DNA of 64,000 nucleotides from CAZOLI01 sp964580675 (GTDB lineage Bacteria > Planctomycetota > MHYJ01 > CAYXQY01), in assembly GCA_964580675.1 (NCBI GenBank), contig CAZOLI010000012.1, forward strand, positions 1 through 64,000, read 5' to 3'. How positions within the stretch are numbered: the first letter of the stretch is position 1; each line of letters opens with the position of its first letter. A program made the position numbers and the translations under genes. The notes under the pieces were generated by a model, which ran no database searches, was not told the DNA's origin, and worked only from the letters and a program-made list of their open reading frames with translations. Below are positions 28,008-37,893 of the stretch, piece after piece.

Positions 28008-30367
28008 TTTCTCGTCCAGACACATACGAGTCCATTCTTCAGTCCCGCAGCGATGAACCCGTTCCTTTTGGCGTCCAGGGTGAGTACACGGGAACCCGGA
28101 TAGGAGATCACGGCACGGCGAAGGCCTTTCCGATTCCGGATGACGAGGACATCATCCCCGGTACTTACAAACGACTGTCCCCCCGGCAAATATCGAGCGA
28201 TGAGCGGGGCGCCCGCGTACACCTGTTCCCGTCCCCCGTTATTGGTGTTCCAGAGGGCCATCTGTTTCCGGGTGAGTGAAAACAGACGTTCACCGGCACC
28301 GACCCACTCCAGATGCTGAACCACCCCCACCCCCTCGGAGATGGATCGTTGAAGTTCCTCGTCCGCAACGGACCAGACCTGTATCCGTCCCGCGTGGGCC
28401 GCGCGGTTGCCGAGGCCAACCGCAAAACGCTGGCCGTCAGCGGAAACCGCAACGGCATACGTCTGCCATTTTTCGGGGTCCAGATCATCCGGTGCCTCCT
28501 TCAATGCGTTCCAGGACGTCATCTGCTCCCCGGTGCTGCAGCGGCGGATGGTGATCTGATTTGAAAGGTCAACGGTGGCAAATCGATCCGACGCCGGAAA
28601 CGTCACCAGATCCTGCAGGGGACCGGTTCTGTTCTGGAGTTCCTTCACCTGAGCGGGTGATGCGGCATCGTAAATAGCGATGCGACGACCGGAGGTGCCG
28701 GCGATGAGCTGATCGCCGGTTCGGGAATAAGCCAGGTGCTGAATTGTCTGTTTTCCTCCGCTGTATCGCCCCACCCGTTTCCCGTTCTTCATCTTCCAGA
28801 TGCGTATGACGCTGTCAGTTTCTGAGCCGTGTGCGGAAGCCACGCGATCCCGCCCCGGGGAAACGGCCACGGCCCGAACCGAATCCGTGTGCCCCCCGAG
28901 AATCTGCTTTAGTTCTCCCTTTCTTCGCTTCCAGATGTATACTTTTTCGGTTGTTCCCCCCATTATGATGGATCCCTCCGGGGCCGTGCCCACGGAGTGA
29001 AGAGGGGGGCCATTCGTGGTCATGTTTGTTTCCTGAATTCCGTTGCCCGGCTCGTACACCTGGATCCGATCCTCCTGTGCCAGCACAAAACGATCCGAAT
29101 CCGGCATCGTCGAGAGATCTCGCCAGAAACCACTCCCGGGATTTTGCCGTTCCACCGCTTCCCCTGTCTCAACGTTCCAGAGGGTCAGCTGATGGACACG
29201 AAAAGCAAGGAGGTGGGTCCCATCCCGACAGAACCGGAGTTGACGGGCCCGTCCGGATAATGTGCTGGATTTTTCGTGTGCCGACCGATTCCACACCTGT
29301 ATGGTTCCCCCTTCCGTAGATGCGGCCACCCGGTTGCCGTTGCCGGAAACGGAAACGGACACCACCGGACTCTCCAGCTGAAGATCAATTCCGCTGTTAT
29401 TTTCTTCTCCTCCAATGGTGTGCAGTGTGACCCGGCCGGACCCATCCGCCTCCTTAAACCCCACTGCTACGGCGGATTCTTCCGGAAAAAAGGCCACGTC
29501 CCGGATGACGGTTCCCGGATCGATCTCTTCCCCGGAGCGTCCCGGCGGTTGAGCCTTAGAGGGAAGCGGCCTGCCGCCGGGGAGCTGTTTCAAAAATAAA
29601 TTTTTCCGGGTGGCCAACAGGACTCGCCCCCCGTCTCCCGACACCGCGGAAGCGACGATCGGGTTCGAGGCGCGGAAGAAAATGGAACTTTCGGCCCTGT
29701 TCCGACTTTTCCATAACCGGACGGTTCCGGTCCCGGCGATCGTGAGAAATCCCTCGCCTCCCGGCACCGGAATCACCTTCTGCAAACGACCAAAGCCGAA
29801 CACGTGTTCTTTCTGCCATCCTTCCGCCAGCTCATCGTTCCCCGAATCCGACGCCCCCGACAGCGCCTGCTGAAGCGTTTCCTCAACGGAGTCCACATAA
29901 TCGATACCCCACTTCCCGTTCTCCCGCCGGAGAACGACAACGCCTCCTGCTCCCTCCTTCTCACCACCGGCGGAAGAATTGATCTGTACACGGGCCACGG
30001 ATTCCTTGACCTCGACGTTCCCCGGAATCCCGTCCGTTTGAAGCGGTGTGGACCCGCCGTCGCGAACACGAAGGGTCCCCTGACCACCGCGGGGCAAACG
30101 AAGCACTCCGTCCTCGACCGCAGCCCGTTCTCGTTGCGATGAAATTAGCATGTCCCGGGCGGACCGAAAATCCTGAGAGGCCACCGAATCAAGAAATCTC
30201 CGAACGCGTTTTCGGAGCTCCTCCTCCGCGGCAGCCGATGCCGCACCTGCGTCTTCCCGGGGAGAATTTTCCGAACCACACCCGGCCAGTAATAGAAGAA
30301 GAAATGCAGTTATCACCGTCACGGAGCTCGTTCGACGGAACCCGTTTCCGAAGAGATGCCTGCTCAT
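28004..30367 (-). CDS. WD40-repeat lipoprotein
   Basis: About 787 residues from ATG 30367 (longest frame starts at 30400). The lipoprotein signal is clear: ITAFLLLLLAGC with lipobox LAGC. An N-terminal helical segment (EEELRKRVRRFLDSVASQDF) follows, then ~600 residues of WD40-type beta-propeller repeats (for example GGTIQVWNRSA, DSVIRIWKMKNG, GRIQVWSVADE, NGLVCVWTRK), probably two propellers. It is anchored on the outer face of the membrane and likely scaffolds other proteins. It starts 39 bp after the sugar dehydrogenase and its stop overlaps the next gene, so the three form one operon. Confidence 0.85.
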   Translation of the reverse strand: MSRHLFGNGFRRTSSVTVITAFLLLLLAGCGSENSPREDAGAASAAAEEELRKRVRRFLDSVASQDFRSARDMLISSQRERAAVEDGVLRLPRGGQGTLRVRDGGSTPLQTDGIPGNVEVKESVARVQINSSAGGEKEGAGGVVVLRRENGKWGIDYVDSVEETLQQALSGASDSGNDELAEGWQKEHVFGFGRLQKVIPVPGGEGFLTIAGTGTVRLWKSRNRAESSIFFRASNPIVASAVSGDGGRVLLATRKNLFLKQLPGGRPLPSKAQPPGRSGEEIDPGTVIRDVAFFPEESAVAVGFKEADGSGRVTLHTIGGEENNSGIDLQLESPVVSVSVSGNGNRVAASTEGGTIQVWNRSAHEKSSTLSGRARQLRFCRDGTHLLAFRVHQLTLWNVETGEAVERQNPGSGFWRDLSTMPDSDRFVLAQEDRIQVYEPGNGIQETNMTTNGPPLHSVGTAPEGSIIMGGTTEKVYIWKRRKGELKQILGGHTDSVRAVAVSPGRDRVASAHGSETDSVIRIWKMKNGKRVGRYSGGKQTIQHLAYSRTGDQLIAGTSGRRIAIYDAASPAQVKELQNRTGPLQDLVTFPASDRFATVDLSNQITIRRCSTGEQMTSWNALKEAPDDLDPEKWQTYAVAVSADGQRFAVGLGNRAAHAGRIQVWSVADEELQRSISEGVGVVQHLEWVGAGERLFSLTRKQMALWNTNNGGREQVYAGAPLIARYLPGGQSFVSTGDDVLVIRNRKGLRRAVISYPGSRVLTLDAKRNGFIAAGLKNGLVCVWTRK

Positions 30368-30406
30368 CGCCAGTCGGACCGAATATGTTGTCGGGACCAT
30401 GTGAAG

Positions 30407-31603
30407 TTACTTCGGAACCATCTTCAGAAGACGGCCCTTCAGGTCACAGACGTAGAGTTCCCCTTCCGCATCCTCACCGAACGAGCTGAGAATTCTCGAT
30501 GTGCTGAAGAGCAAACGGTGGTTTTTGACGCGGTTGCCATCGTAATCCAGACCCCAGATGTAACCACTGGAGTAATCACCAAACACGTACGTTCCTTTTA
30601 ATTCGGAAATATCGTCCCCGCGATACACAAACCCCCCGAGGACCGAGGTACCTTTCTCTCCGGTGGGATACACATGAACCGGATCGGTCAATTCCGAATC
30701 ATCTTCCTTCACGTCGATGTTCGGGTTAAACACCTTTCCCTCCTTAATGCGCCATCCGTAGTTCTTTCCTTTCTCAATGATGTCCACTTCCTCCCAATCG
30801 TTCTGTCCCACGTCGCCGGCCCAGAGCGTTCCGGTCTTGCGGTCGAAACTGAACCGCCACGGATTGCGCAACCCGTAAGCGAATATTTCCGGTCGGGCAT
30901 TGTCATCGTCCACGAACGGGTTGTCGTCGGGTATGGCATACGGCCGATCTCCCTCCCTGTTGTTCACGTCAATCCGGAGCATGGCCCCGAGGAGTGTGCT
31001 CTTGTCCTGGGCGTTATTTCGTGGATCGTTTGCGTAGCCCCCATCCCCCATTCCAATATAAAGATACCCCTCCGGACCGAATCGAATCTGCCCGCCGTTG
31101 TGGTTTCCCCAGGGCTGATCAATAGCCATCAGAATTCGTTCGCTCCCGTCCTTCACCTGCGTCCGTTTTTCGTTGGTTTTCCACTCGGAAACGATCGTCT
31201 GTCGTTTGCCGTTTCGCTTGCTGGTGTAGTTGACGTAAAACTTCTGATTGCTTTTGAAGTTCGGATGGAAGACCACGGAAAGCAACCCCATTTCGGTCGC
31301 AAGGGACCGGCCCGTGACCACGTGATCGCGGATGTCGAGAAACACCTCATCAAGCACCTTCTCCTCCTCCCGATCGTACACCTTGATCCGACCCGGTCGC
31401 TCCACGATAAACAACCGTCCGGTGCCGTCCCCCGGATCGGTTACGTCCACCGGATACGTAAGGTTCTTCGCAATGACCTCCAGCCCGGCGTACTCCGGTT
31501 CCTTCTCCTGTGCGGAGCAAAATAGAACCGGAGAGACAAGGAAGAATAACAACACAAAGGGAACCGTCCAGCGTTTGATTTCGTTTAACCGAAAAATATT
31601 CAT
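30407..31603 (-). CDS. PQQ-dependent sugar dehydrogenase (GSDH-like) family protein
   Basis: About 398 residues from ATG 31603; signal peptide MNIFRLNEIKRW, then FVLLFFLVSPVLFCSAQ. The six-bladed propeller signatures are present: LTYPVDVTDPGDGTGRLFIVE, MGLLSVVFHPNF, GNHNGGQIRFGPEGYLYIGMGDGG, YGLRNPWRFSFD, DVGQNDWEEVD, NYGWRIKEG. It belongs to the glucose/sorbosone dehydrogenase family. The His and Arg residues usual at the PQQ site (the H in GNHNGG and the R in GLRNPWR) are conserved. The natural substrate may be a polysaccharide or protein-bound sugar. It is first in the minus-strand operon with the WD40 lipoprotein. Confidence 0.9.
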   Translation of the reverse strand: MNIFRLNEIKRWTVPFVLLFFLVSPVLFCSAQEKEPEYAGLEVIAKNLTYPVDVTDPGDGTGRLFIVERPGRIKVYDREEEKVLDEVFLDIRDHVVTGRSLATEMGLLSVVFHPNFKSNQKFYVNYTSKRNGKRQTIVSEWKTNEKRTQVKDGSERILMAIDQPWGNHNGGQIRFGPEGYLYIGMGDGGYANDPRNNAQDKSTLLGAMLRIDVNNREGDRPYAIPDDNPFVDDDNARPEIFAYGLRNPWRFSFDRKTGTLWAGDVGQNDWEEVDIIEKGKNYGWRIKEGKVFNPNIDVKEDDSELTDPVHVYPTGEKGTSVLGGFVYRGDDISELKGTYVFGDYSSGYIWGLDYDGNRVKNHRLLFSTSRILSSFGEDAEGELYVCDLKGRLLKMVPK

Positions 31604-32024
31604 AACGACATGCAATGCCCGAAAAAACGGTGCAAACCTCATTCCCGGCCACCGGTACACCGGGTTATTATGCCTTTATTCCTCACGAGGGTCGTAGTTC
31701 ACCGGGAAACGATAGCGAAGAAATTATAAACCCGCCTCCCGCCTGTTATCAAATTTTGCCTTGATAAAAAGACACGGGCCAACACCGGCCCCAAACCGGA
31801 AATATCCCCCCGACGTTCGGGGGATCACGAATCTCCGGAACGAAAAAAAGAGTTGAAATTACGATGTCACTCCGGTTAGATGAGGTCCGGAATTCGGCAT
31901 CGGTCTCCCGATGCTCCGGATACGCCCTGTGTAACGTTCCGGCCTTCCGGTGAACGAAGAAGATCACCGGATAACACGTCCGATTACCATCGTCGTTCTG
32001 TTTCAACACATAACACGAAAACGA
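31604..32024. other. divergent intergenic region, 421 bp
   Basis: Between the sugar dehydrogenase operon (minus) and the ABC ATPase (plus). An imperfect GC hairpin lies at about 31803-31825 (ATCCCCCCGA, then TCGGGGGAT). I searched for the B12-box and other cobalamin riboswitch landmarks and saw none. Confidence 0.45.
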
Positions 32025-32816
32025 ATGTCCTCCGAAACGGTCATTGAGGTGCGGAATTTTTCGTTTGCCATCAAGGAAGCGGAAATTCTTCACGACCTGT
32101 CCTTCACGGTTCATCGCAATGAATATTTTTCCGTGCTCGGGCCGAACGGGGCGGGAAAAACCACTCTTCTGAAATGTCTGAGCCGACTGCATACCGGTGG
32201 GAACGGGACAATGAAGATACTCGGGGATTCCGTGACGGACCTGCACCGTGCCGAACTCGCCCGTCGGATCGGGTATGTCCCGCAGGCCCACGAACGTCGT
32301 GTGCCCTATTCCGTGGAAGAATTCGTGCGCCTCAGCAGGTACCCTTACCGGGAACCGGCGGGATCGGCGGAAGAAAAAGAACCGGTTGAGCGGGCGCTTC
32401 GCGTTACCGGAACGGAGCCGTTCCGGTCCCGGCGTATGACCACACTCAGCGGCGGGGAAAATCAGAAAGTGCACCTCGCCGCCGCCATCGCACAGGATCC
32501 GGAGATCCTTCTTCTGGACGAACCCACAACGTTTCTGGATCCGGGACGGGAACGGGACGTGCTGGAACTTCTATTGCGGATCAAACGCGATTTTCAGGTC
32601 ACCGTGGTTGCGGTAACCCACGACATCAATACCGGCGCACTCCCCGGAGACCGTATTATGGCACTCCGGAACGGACGAAAAGCGTACCTCGGTGAGATCG
32701 AACCGTTCCTTAACGAAGAAATACTGGAAGAAGTGTACGACCGATCGTTTCAAATAACCCACCATCCGGAAACGGACCGCAGGATGGTGGTTCCACCCTC
32801 CCTGAAACCGGCATAA
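32025..32816 (+). CDS. ABC transporter ATP-binding protein, BtuD/FecE type
   Basis: About 263 residues from ATG 32025. Walker A GPNGAGKTT, Q loop YVPQAHE, signature LSGGENQKVHLAAA, Walker B ILLLDEPTT and the switch His in VTHDIN are all present. The stretch VEEFVRLSRYPYR is typical of FecCD-type importers for siderophores and cobalamin. No permease or binding protein gene is adjacent, so its partners are elsewhere. The neighbouring cobalamin genes cbiB and cobU make corrinoid uptake the most likely job, but this is inference. Confidence 0.88.
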   Translation: MSSETVIEVRNFSFAIKEAEILHDLSFTVHRNEYFSVLGPNGAGKTTLLKCLSRLHTGGNGTMKILGDSVTDLHRAELARRIGYVPQAHERRVPYSVEEFVRLSRYPYREPAGSAEEKEPVERALRVTGTEPFRSRRMTTLSGGENQKVHLAAAIAQDPEILLLDEPTTFLDPGRERDVLELLLRIKRDFQVTVVAVTHDINTGALPGDRIMALRNGRKAYLGEIEPFLNEEILEEVYDRSFQITHHPETDRRMVVPPSLKPA

Positions 32817-32947
32817 GTACGGACCGGAGAACCCGGGACAACCAATCTCTGATGTCCCCCCGGTTAAAAGAAGAAGATGGGGATGATGGGGGCCGGTGCG
32901 GAGGCCGACGTACCACGCGAAATCATCCGGCTGCCGGGAAGGGACCA

Positions 32948-33961
32948 TCAGACAATGACCTGCAGACCACTCCAGAAATGAACACCCAGTCCGGCAACGA
33001 AATACGTAAGAATACCGGCCCAGAACAGGATCTGAATGCCCATTTTTAACTTCGTAACCGAGACGGAAGACGTTCCGTCCCCGATCCATGATTGTTCCAC
33101 CACCCCATCCGGGTACACCACCGGTCCCCCGAGTCGAACATTCAACGCCCCGGCCAGAACACTGACGACATGCCCGAGGTTGAGGTCATTGTGCTTCCGG
33201 TGATCCCGGAACCAGACCCGAACCGCATTTTGTGCTTCGGCCCCGGACATGACCGATGCCACCAGTAGAAACGGAAAACCAAGCCGGGCGGGGACAAACC
33301 CGAGAAGGTCCACGAGAAAAGCTGCTCCCAGACGGGAACCGCTGTACCGGCGACCCGGATGACCGAGCTGTGACTCCACTTCATGGGCAATCCGAAACAC
33401 AAATACGGAACCAGTAGCCGTGGCAACGGGAGATATTGGCAGAAGCAGACCCGCCCCACCGGCAATGGTGTACCAGAACACCGGCCCGAACAGATAAAAC
33501 AGAAACCCATCGGCAAGCTGTTCCACGGCCGCACGTGACCTTGCCGGACGGTCCATCACCGATACATCCCGCGAATCCACCCGGTGAAGCGCTTCCTTAA
33601 ATTTGTCCTGACCATCCTCATCGTCCCGGAGTGCGTCCAACATCAAAAGACCTGTTTGCAGCCGGTGCCGAAACGAAAGACAGGCGTACACAAGGAACCC
33701 ATTTACGACAATAACGACCGGAACGGTCGCAAACTGAAGCAGGTAAGCGGTTCCGGCGTAGAGCCCGACGAAAAAACCAAGAAGAAGGACCAACAGAACC
33801 ACCCCCCCCAAAATCGTCGCTGCCTGTATTTTCCGGAGAAGCCGGTGTCCGCCATTCGCCGTCCGGCGTATTAATTGAACCGGGTGAAGCTCCACGTCGG
33901 GATCCCCGAAGATCACATCCAGAACAATGGCAACGGGAAGTGCCAGGACAAATTCGGTCAT
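32948..33961 (-). CDS. cbiB: adenosylcobinamide-phosphate synthase CbiB/CobD
   Basis: A 337-residue integral membrane enzyme that attaches the aminopropanol arm to adenosylcobyric acid. The family N-terminal pattern FGDPDVELHPVQLIRR is clear. The central region has four to five membrane helices, and the C-terminal part has GHVVSVLAGALNVRLGGPVVY, matching the family NxxxxMxxxAGALxVxLGGxxxY pattern. In the family this reaction lies between CobQ/CbiP and CobU. It is 32 bp downstream of the PQQ-propeller gene on the same strand and convergent with the BtuD-like gene. Confidence 0.9.
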   Translation of the reverse strand: MTEFVLALPVAIVLDVIFGDPDVELHPVQLIRRTANGGHRLLRKIQAATILGGVVLLVLLLGFFVGLYAGTAYLLQFATVPVVIVVNGFLVYACLSFRHRLQTGLLMLDALRDDEDGQDKFKEALHRVDSRDVSVMDRPARSRAAVEQLADGFLFYLFGPVFWYTIAGGAGLLLPISPVATATGSVFVFRIAHEVESQLGHPGRRYSGSRLGAAFLVDLLGFVPARLGFPFLLVASVMSGAEAQNAVRVWFRDHRKHNDLNLGHVVSVLAGALNVRLGGPVVYPDGVVEQSWIGDGTSSVSVTKLKMGIQILFWAGILTYFVAGLGVHFWSGLQVIV

Positions 33962-33993
33962 GGTTCGGTAAAAGCCTCCCCGCTGCTACCGTG

Positions 33994-35640
33994 CTACTCA
34001 AAGAACGAGGGCCAGATCCGGCGGAGGGATAGAAGGAGTTCCCGGGTTCGAAGAAGAATCTCCGGATCCTCACTTTTTCGGAGGTCGGTGAGTACCGGAA
34101 GCGCCAGAATACCGGCATTTTGCAATTGCCTGGTTGCTGCCTGTCGCTTTTCGAACGAGGAACTCCCGAGTTGCCTGCCCCACTTCTCGAGATATTTCTG
34201 GAGTCCGGAATGGTCGTGGAGCGATCTGATGATGGAAATGGTATACTCCGGGTAGTACATGGCACCTCGATCAACCACGTGGCTCCAGGTAGCCAGTGCG
34301 TCCTGGGCGTTATCTTTGTCTGCCTTCCGGATCATCCGGATCATCGTCCGACAGATCGCGACGAGGGGATGTTGTTCGTTCTTCCACCCGCTTACAATTT
34401 CCGCCGCTCGATCCGGTTGATCCGACTGAAGTGCCTTCCGAAGGTCCAACAAATCCTTCCGCATCTGATCCGTGGGTTCGGGAACATTTATCCCCCCGGT
34501 TCGCCCGGTGTTTTGACCGAACACCGGCCAGCCGCTTTCGTCGTCAGAAAATTTCGTTTTTACTGCACGCAAACCATGTCCCCGGATGCCGATCAGAACC
34601 CGATCGCCGGCCACCACGGGGGACGAGAAAAACACCCTGCCTCCCACCATCAGCTTCCAGACCTGGTTGCCTGTTTTGGCGTTGAGGGCATAAAGGTGGC
34701 GATCGTGACTGCCAAAATAAACACGATCGTCCACCACGGCCGGAGAAGACCAGACGTCGTTTTCGGCCCGGAACGTCCAGAGACGCTCCCCCGATTTTGT
34801 GTCAAGGGCGACAAACAAACCTTCAAACGTTCCGACAAACAGACATCCGCCCGCAACCGCCGGTGATGCGTCAATCTCGTGTCCGGTGTCATGTGACCAG
34901 ATCTTTTCTCCGGTTTTCGCCGATACCGCGTACATCGAACCATCGTCACTTCCCACGAACACCCGGTTGCCGGCGACCGCGGGAGACGAATCGATCTCGT
35001 CCCCCGTTTCGAAGGACCACACCCTGGTGCCATCCGATTTTTTCAGCGCATACAGGGAGTGATCCTCACTTCCAATAAACACGCGATTCTCCGAAATTGC
35101 CGGGGACGAAGAAATGGATCCCTCCGTTTTAAAGGTCCATTTTTCTTTGCCCGAAGAGGCGTTCAGAGCATACACCTTCCCGTCCCGCCCGCCGACAAAA
35201 ACGGTGTCTCCGAAAACAGCGGGAGAGGAATAAATCTTGCTCCCGGTATCCATCGTCCAGATGCGCTTACCGCTGTCGGCATTCACGGCGTAGAGGTGGC
35301 CGGCGTCTCCCCCCACAAACAACCGTCCATTCGCCACCACGGGCGACGAAAAGGTGACACGGCCATCAAGCGACGTGGTCCAGATGTTCTCTCCGGTCTT
35401 CGCCCTGATGGCGTGAAGCTCCCGACCCTGGCCCGCGGCGTAAACCCGGTTCTTATGTATCGCGGGGGACGACGAAACGTCGCTGATATCGCTGTACGAC
35501 CAGAGTGTGGTTCCCGGCGGGGTCTGAGCTTCCTGCCGGGCCGTGTCCTGTCCCGAAAGCGTCACCCCGGCACCGAAGAAAATGACCAGTACAAACCGGA
35601 TGAAGTCCCGGAACGAGTATTCGCTGCACATCACAATCAC
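33994..35640 (-). CDS. 8-bladed PQQ-like beta-propeller protein with HEAT-like tail
   Basis: A 548-residue exported protein; signal peptide FRDFIRFVLVIFFGAGVTLSGQ. The start could also be ATG at 35631. Eight propeller repeats of ~40 residues each carry the motif SSPAV, then RVFVGSxDG, then LYALxAxTGexxW. This matches the PQQ-like family but lacks a dehydrogenase domain. From ~residue 390 the tail is helical. The last part (FEKRQAATRQLQNAG, then DPEILLRTRELL) resembles HEAT-like repeats seen in many Planctomycete proteins. It sits between cobU and cbiB but has no obvious role in cobalamin synthesis. Confidence 0.85.
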   Translation of the reverse strand: MIVMCSEYSFRDFIRFVLVIFFGAGVTLSGQDTARQEAQTPPGTTLWSYSDISDVSSSPAIHKNRVYAAGQGRELHAIRAKTGENIWTTSLDGRVTFSSPVVANGRLFVGGDAGHLYAVNADSGKRIWTMDTGSKIYSSPAVFGDTVFVGGRDGKVYALNASSGKEKWTFKTEGSISSSPAISENRVFIGSEDHSLYALKKSDGTRVWSFETGDEIDSSPAVAGNRVFVGSDDGSMYAVSAKTGEKIWSHDTGHEIDASPAVAGGCLFVGTFEGLFVALDTKSGERLWTFRAENDVWSSPAVVDDRVYFGSHDRHLYALNAKTGNQVWKLMVGGRVFFSSPVVAGDRVLIGIRGHGLRAVKTKFSDDESGWPVFGQNTGRTGGINVPEPTDQMRKDLLDLRKALQSDQPDRAAEIVSGWKNEQHPLVAICRTMIRMIRKADKDNAQDALATWSHVVDRGAMYYPEYTISIIRSLHDHSGLQKYLEKWGRQLGSSSFEKRQAATRQLQNAGILALPVLTDLRKSEDPEILLRTRELLLSLRRIWPSFFE

Positions 35641-35820
35641 ACCTTACTGAAACACGAACGGATCCGTCCCCCAAGAACTCGATAATTCGACTACGTACGG
35701 TGATACCGTCCCGACGGCCATCGGGAGATGAGGAGTATTGTAACGGTTCCGTGCGTGAAATGATAATTTTCCGTCCCCGGACGTTCGAACGGGACAACAC
35801 CGATCAGGATGTTCGATCCG

Positions 35821-36354
35821 TCATGAATTCCCGGCATTCGAGGAAAGCGGGACCGCCGTACCGGCCACCATCAACAGTGCCCGATCCGCCCGGGAGACGA
35901 GTTCCTGATTAACCCGGCCGATCAGGTCCCGGTACCTGCGTGTGGCCGGATCCTCCGGCACGATGCCCATGCCCACTTCCCCGGTAACAATGACCAGATC
36001 CAACGGCGGCTGGTCCAGCATCTCGAGAAAGACATCAATTTCCGGAAACCACTCCCGGGGTTCGGGGGCATGATGCTGGAGGTTTCCCAGCCAGACGGGC
36101 ACACAGTCGATGACCACCACCTCCACATCCTCGGCCAGTTCCACGACGCCTTCGTGTGGGGCCACCGACTTCTCCACAACGTCAAAGTCCGCCGGTCTCT
36201 CGGATCGGTGCCGTGCAATCCGCTCCGCCATTTCGTCGTCGACCGGTTCGGCGGTGGCAACAAATCCCCGTCGGGAAGCATCCGACGTCTCCGAAATCGC
36301 CCGGCGGCTCTTCCCGCTACGGGCACCTCCGGTGATAACGGTTACGCGAGACAT
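35821..36354 (-). CDS. cobU: cobinamide kinase/cobinamide-phosphate guanylyltransferase CobU
   Basis: A 177-residue bifunctional enzyme that phosphorylates adenosylcobinamide and transfers GMP to it. The P-loop GGARSGKS lies at 9-16, and TAEPVDDEMAERIARHRSERP carries the His that forms the GMP intermediate in this family. The C-terminal signature is VTGEVGMGIVPEDPATRRYRD followed by GRVNQELVSRADRALLMVAG. It lies 9 bp after phoH on the same strand and 180 bp before the PQQ-propeller gene. With cbiB it supports late corrinoid assembly or salvage; cobS and cobT are not in this window. Confidence 0.93.
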   Translation of the reverse strand: MSRVTVITGGARSGKSRRAISETSDASRRGFVATAEPVDDEMAERIARHRSERPADFDVVEKSVAPHEGVVELAEDVEVVVIDCVPVWLGNLQHHAPEPREWFPEIDVFLEMLDQPPLDLVIVTGEVGMGIVPEDPATRRYRDLIGRVNQELVSRADRALLMVAGTAVPLSSNAGNS

Positions 36355-36363
36355 AAAGACGAA

Positions 36364-37698
36364 TTACAGAACGTCGCTCGCCATTTCGGCAAGGTCGGAT
36401 CGCTCGCTCTGATGCAGGTTGACGTGCGCGCAGAGTTTTCGTTCCTGCATCCGGTCGATGAGGTAACTAAGCCCGTTGGAGCGGTCGTCGAGGTACGGAT
36501 GATCAATCTGCTGAATGTCGCCCGTAAACACAACCTTCGTCCCCTCCCCCGCACGGGTAATAATGGTTTTGATTTCATGAGGGGTCAGGTTCTGTGCCTC
36601 ATCCACAATAAAGTATATTTTTACGAGGCTCCGCCCCCGGAGGTACGACAGCGGAGAGATTTTGAGTTTGTCCTTTTCCAGAAGTTGATCCACCTTTTTG
36701 GCCTTCCCGCTGTCCGTCCCGAACTGATCCTTAATCACGGCCAGATTATCGTAAAGCGGTTGCATGTACGGATCAATTTTTTCCTCGACGTCCCCGGGCA
36801 GATAACCAATATCCCGGTTGCTCAGCGGCACAATGGGTCGGGCCAGGTAAATCTGCCGGTACGACCGGCGTGCCTCCAGGGAAGCGGCCAGCGCCAGAAG
36901 GGTTTTTCCCGTCCCGGCTTTTCCGGAGAGGGTAACGAGGGGCATCTTCGGGTTTAACAGGGCATTCAGAGCAAACGCCTGCTCGGCGTTCCGGGGTGAA
37001 ATGCCGTACGCCTTCTGCTTCTCCACGCGGCGAATCGTTCCGCGATACGGATCGTGAAAACCGAGGGCGGAGTGATTTCCGTTCCGAAGAATGAGATATT
37101 CATTCGGGTATGGGTCCTCCTCGAAGGACAGATCCGACACCGGCACTTCGTACGGCTCCTCGTACATCCGGTCGATGAGGGACCGCCGGACGTTCTCCTC
37201 ACGACGCAATCCCGTGTACAGCGATCCCGGATCCATGACCTGATCCGATCGATAATCCTGGGCCGGAAGACCGAGCGACTTGGCCTTCATCCGAAGATTC
37301 ACGTCTTTGGTCACGAGTATCGTCTGCCGCTCGGGATGTTTTTTCATCAACCGGTACGCGGCGTTGATAATGTGAAAATCTTCTTTGTCGGGGGTATGAA
37401 ACGTACGTCGGATGTCCTCGTGCAGTTCATCCTCCAGGATGACGCTGATTTTCCCGCGATCGGGACTGATCCGTACACCGCCGTTTAGAAGTTCGTCGCC
37501 GCTGAGATCATCAAGGTTCCGGACGAATTCACGGGCATGAAAATTAAGCGTCTGATTCCCGGTTTTAAAGGCATCCAGTTCCTCCAGGACGGTGATCGGT
37601 ATGACCACGTCATGCTCCTGGAACTGGTAAATACATTCACTATCGTGCAGGATGACATTTGTGTCGAGTATGAACGTTTTTTTGTCTTCCTCGGTCAT
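36364..37698 (-). CDS. PhoH-family ATPase with N-terminal PIN domain
   Basis: About 444 residues from ATG 37698 (longest frame starts at 37740). The PIN nuclease domain is at ~1-140: FILDTNVILHD carries the first acidic residue, with DxN and ELDAFK nearby. The PhoH P-loop domain follows: SGKAGTGKTLLALAA is Walker A, IYFIVDEAQNLTPHEIKTIITRAG is Walker B and sensor, then FTGDIQQIDHPYLD. This is the PhoH2-type architecture associated with RNA unwinding and cleavage. It immediately precedes cobU by 9 bp, possibly in one transcript. The gene is divergent from the lipase-maturation-factor gene. Confidence 0.92.
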   Translation of the reverse strand: MTEEDKKTFILDTNVILHDSECIYQFQEHDVVIPITVLEELDAFKTGNQTLNFHAREFVRNLDDLSGDELLNGGVRISPDRGKISVILEDELHEDIRRTFHTPDKEDFHIINAAYRLMKKHPERQTILVTKDVNLRMKAKSLGLPAQDYRSDQVMDPGSLYTGLRREENVRRSLIDRMYEEPYEVPVSDLSFEEDPYPNEYLILRNGNHSALGFHDPYRGTIRRVEKQKAYGISPRNAEQAFALNALLNPKMPLVTLSGKAGTGKTLLALAASLEARRSYRQIYLARPIVPLSNRDIGYLPGDVEEKIDPYMQPLYDNLAVIKDQFGTDSGKAKKVDQLLEKDKLKISPLSYLRGRSLVKIYFIVDEAQNLTPHEIKTIITRAGEGTKVVFTGDIQQIDHPYLDDRSNGLSYLIDRMQERKLCAHVNLHQSERSDLAEMASDVL

Positions 37699-37893
37699 GT
37701 CGGCGAAGGAACCTAAGCCCCCCGGGGAAACCGGTCTCAACTGATGCTATTGAAGTCAGCATTCAGTTCATTTATCGGAAAAACCAGCATAAAAGTCAAA
37801 GGATTTTTCTCCGGCAACGTTCACAATAAAATAAAGGGGAACCGTACCACCAGCACACGCTTGCCGTTATCCCCGTTAACCCCGGAACTGTTC

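Noticed and set aside
31604..32024. Cobalamin riboswitch upstream of the BtuD-like gene
   Set aside because: No B12 box or matching helices found by eye; only an unrelated GC hairpin at 31803-31825.
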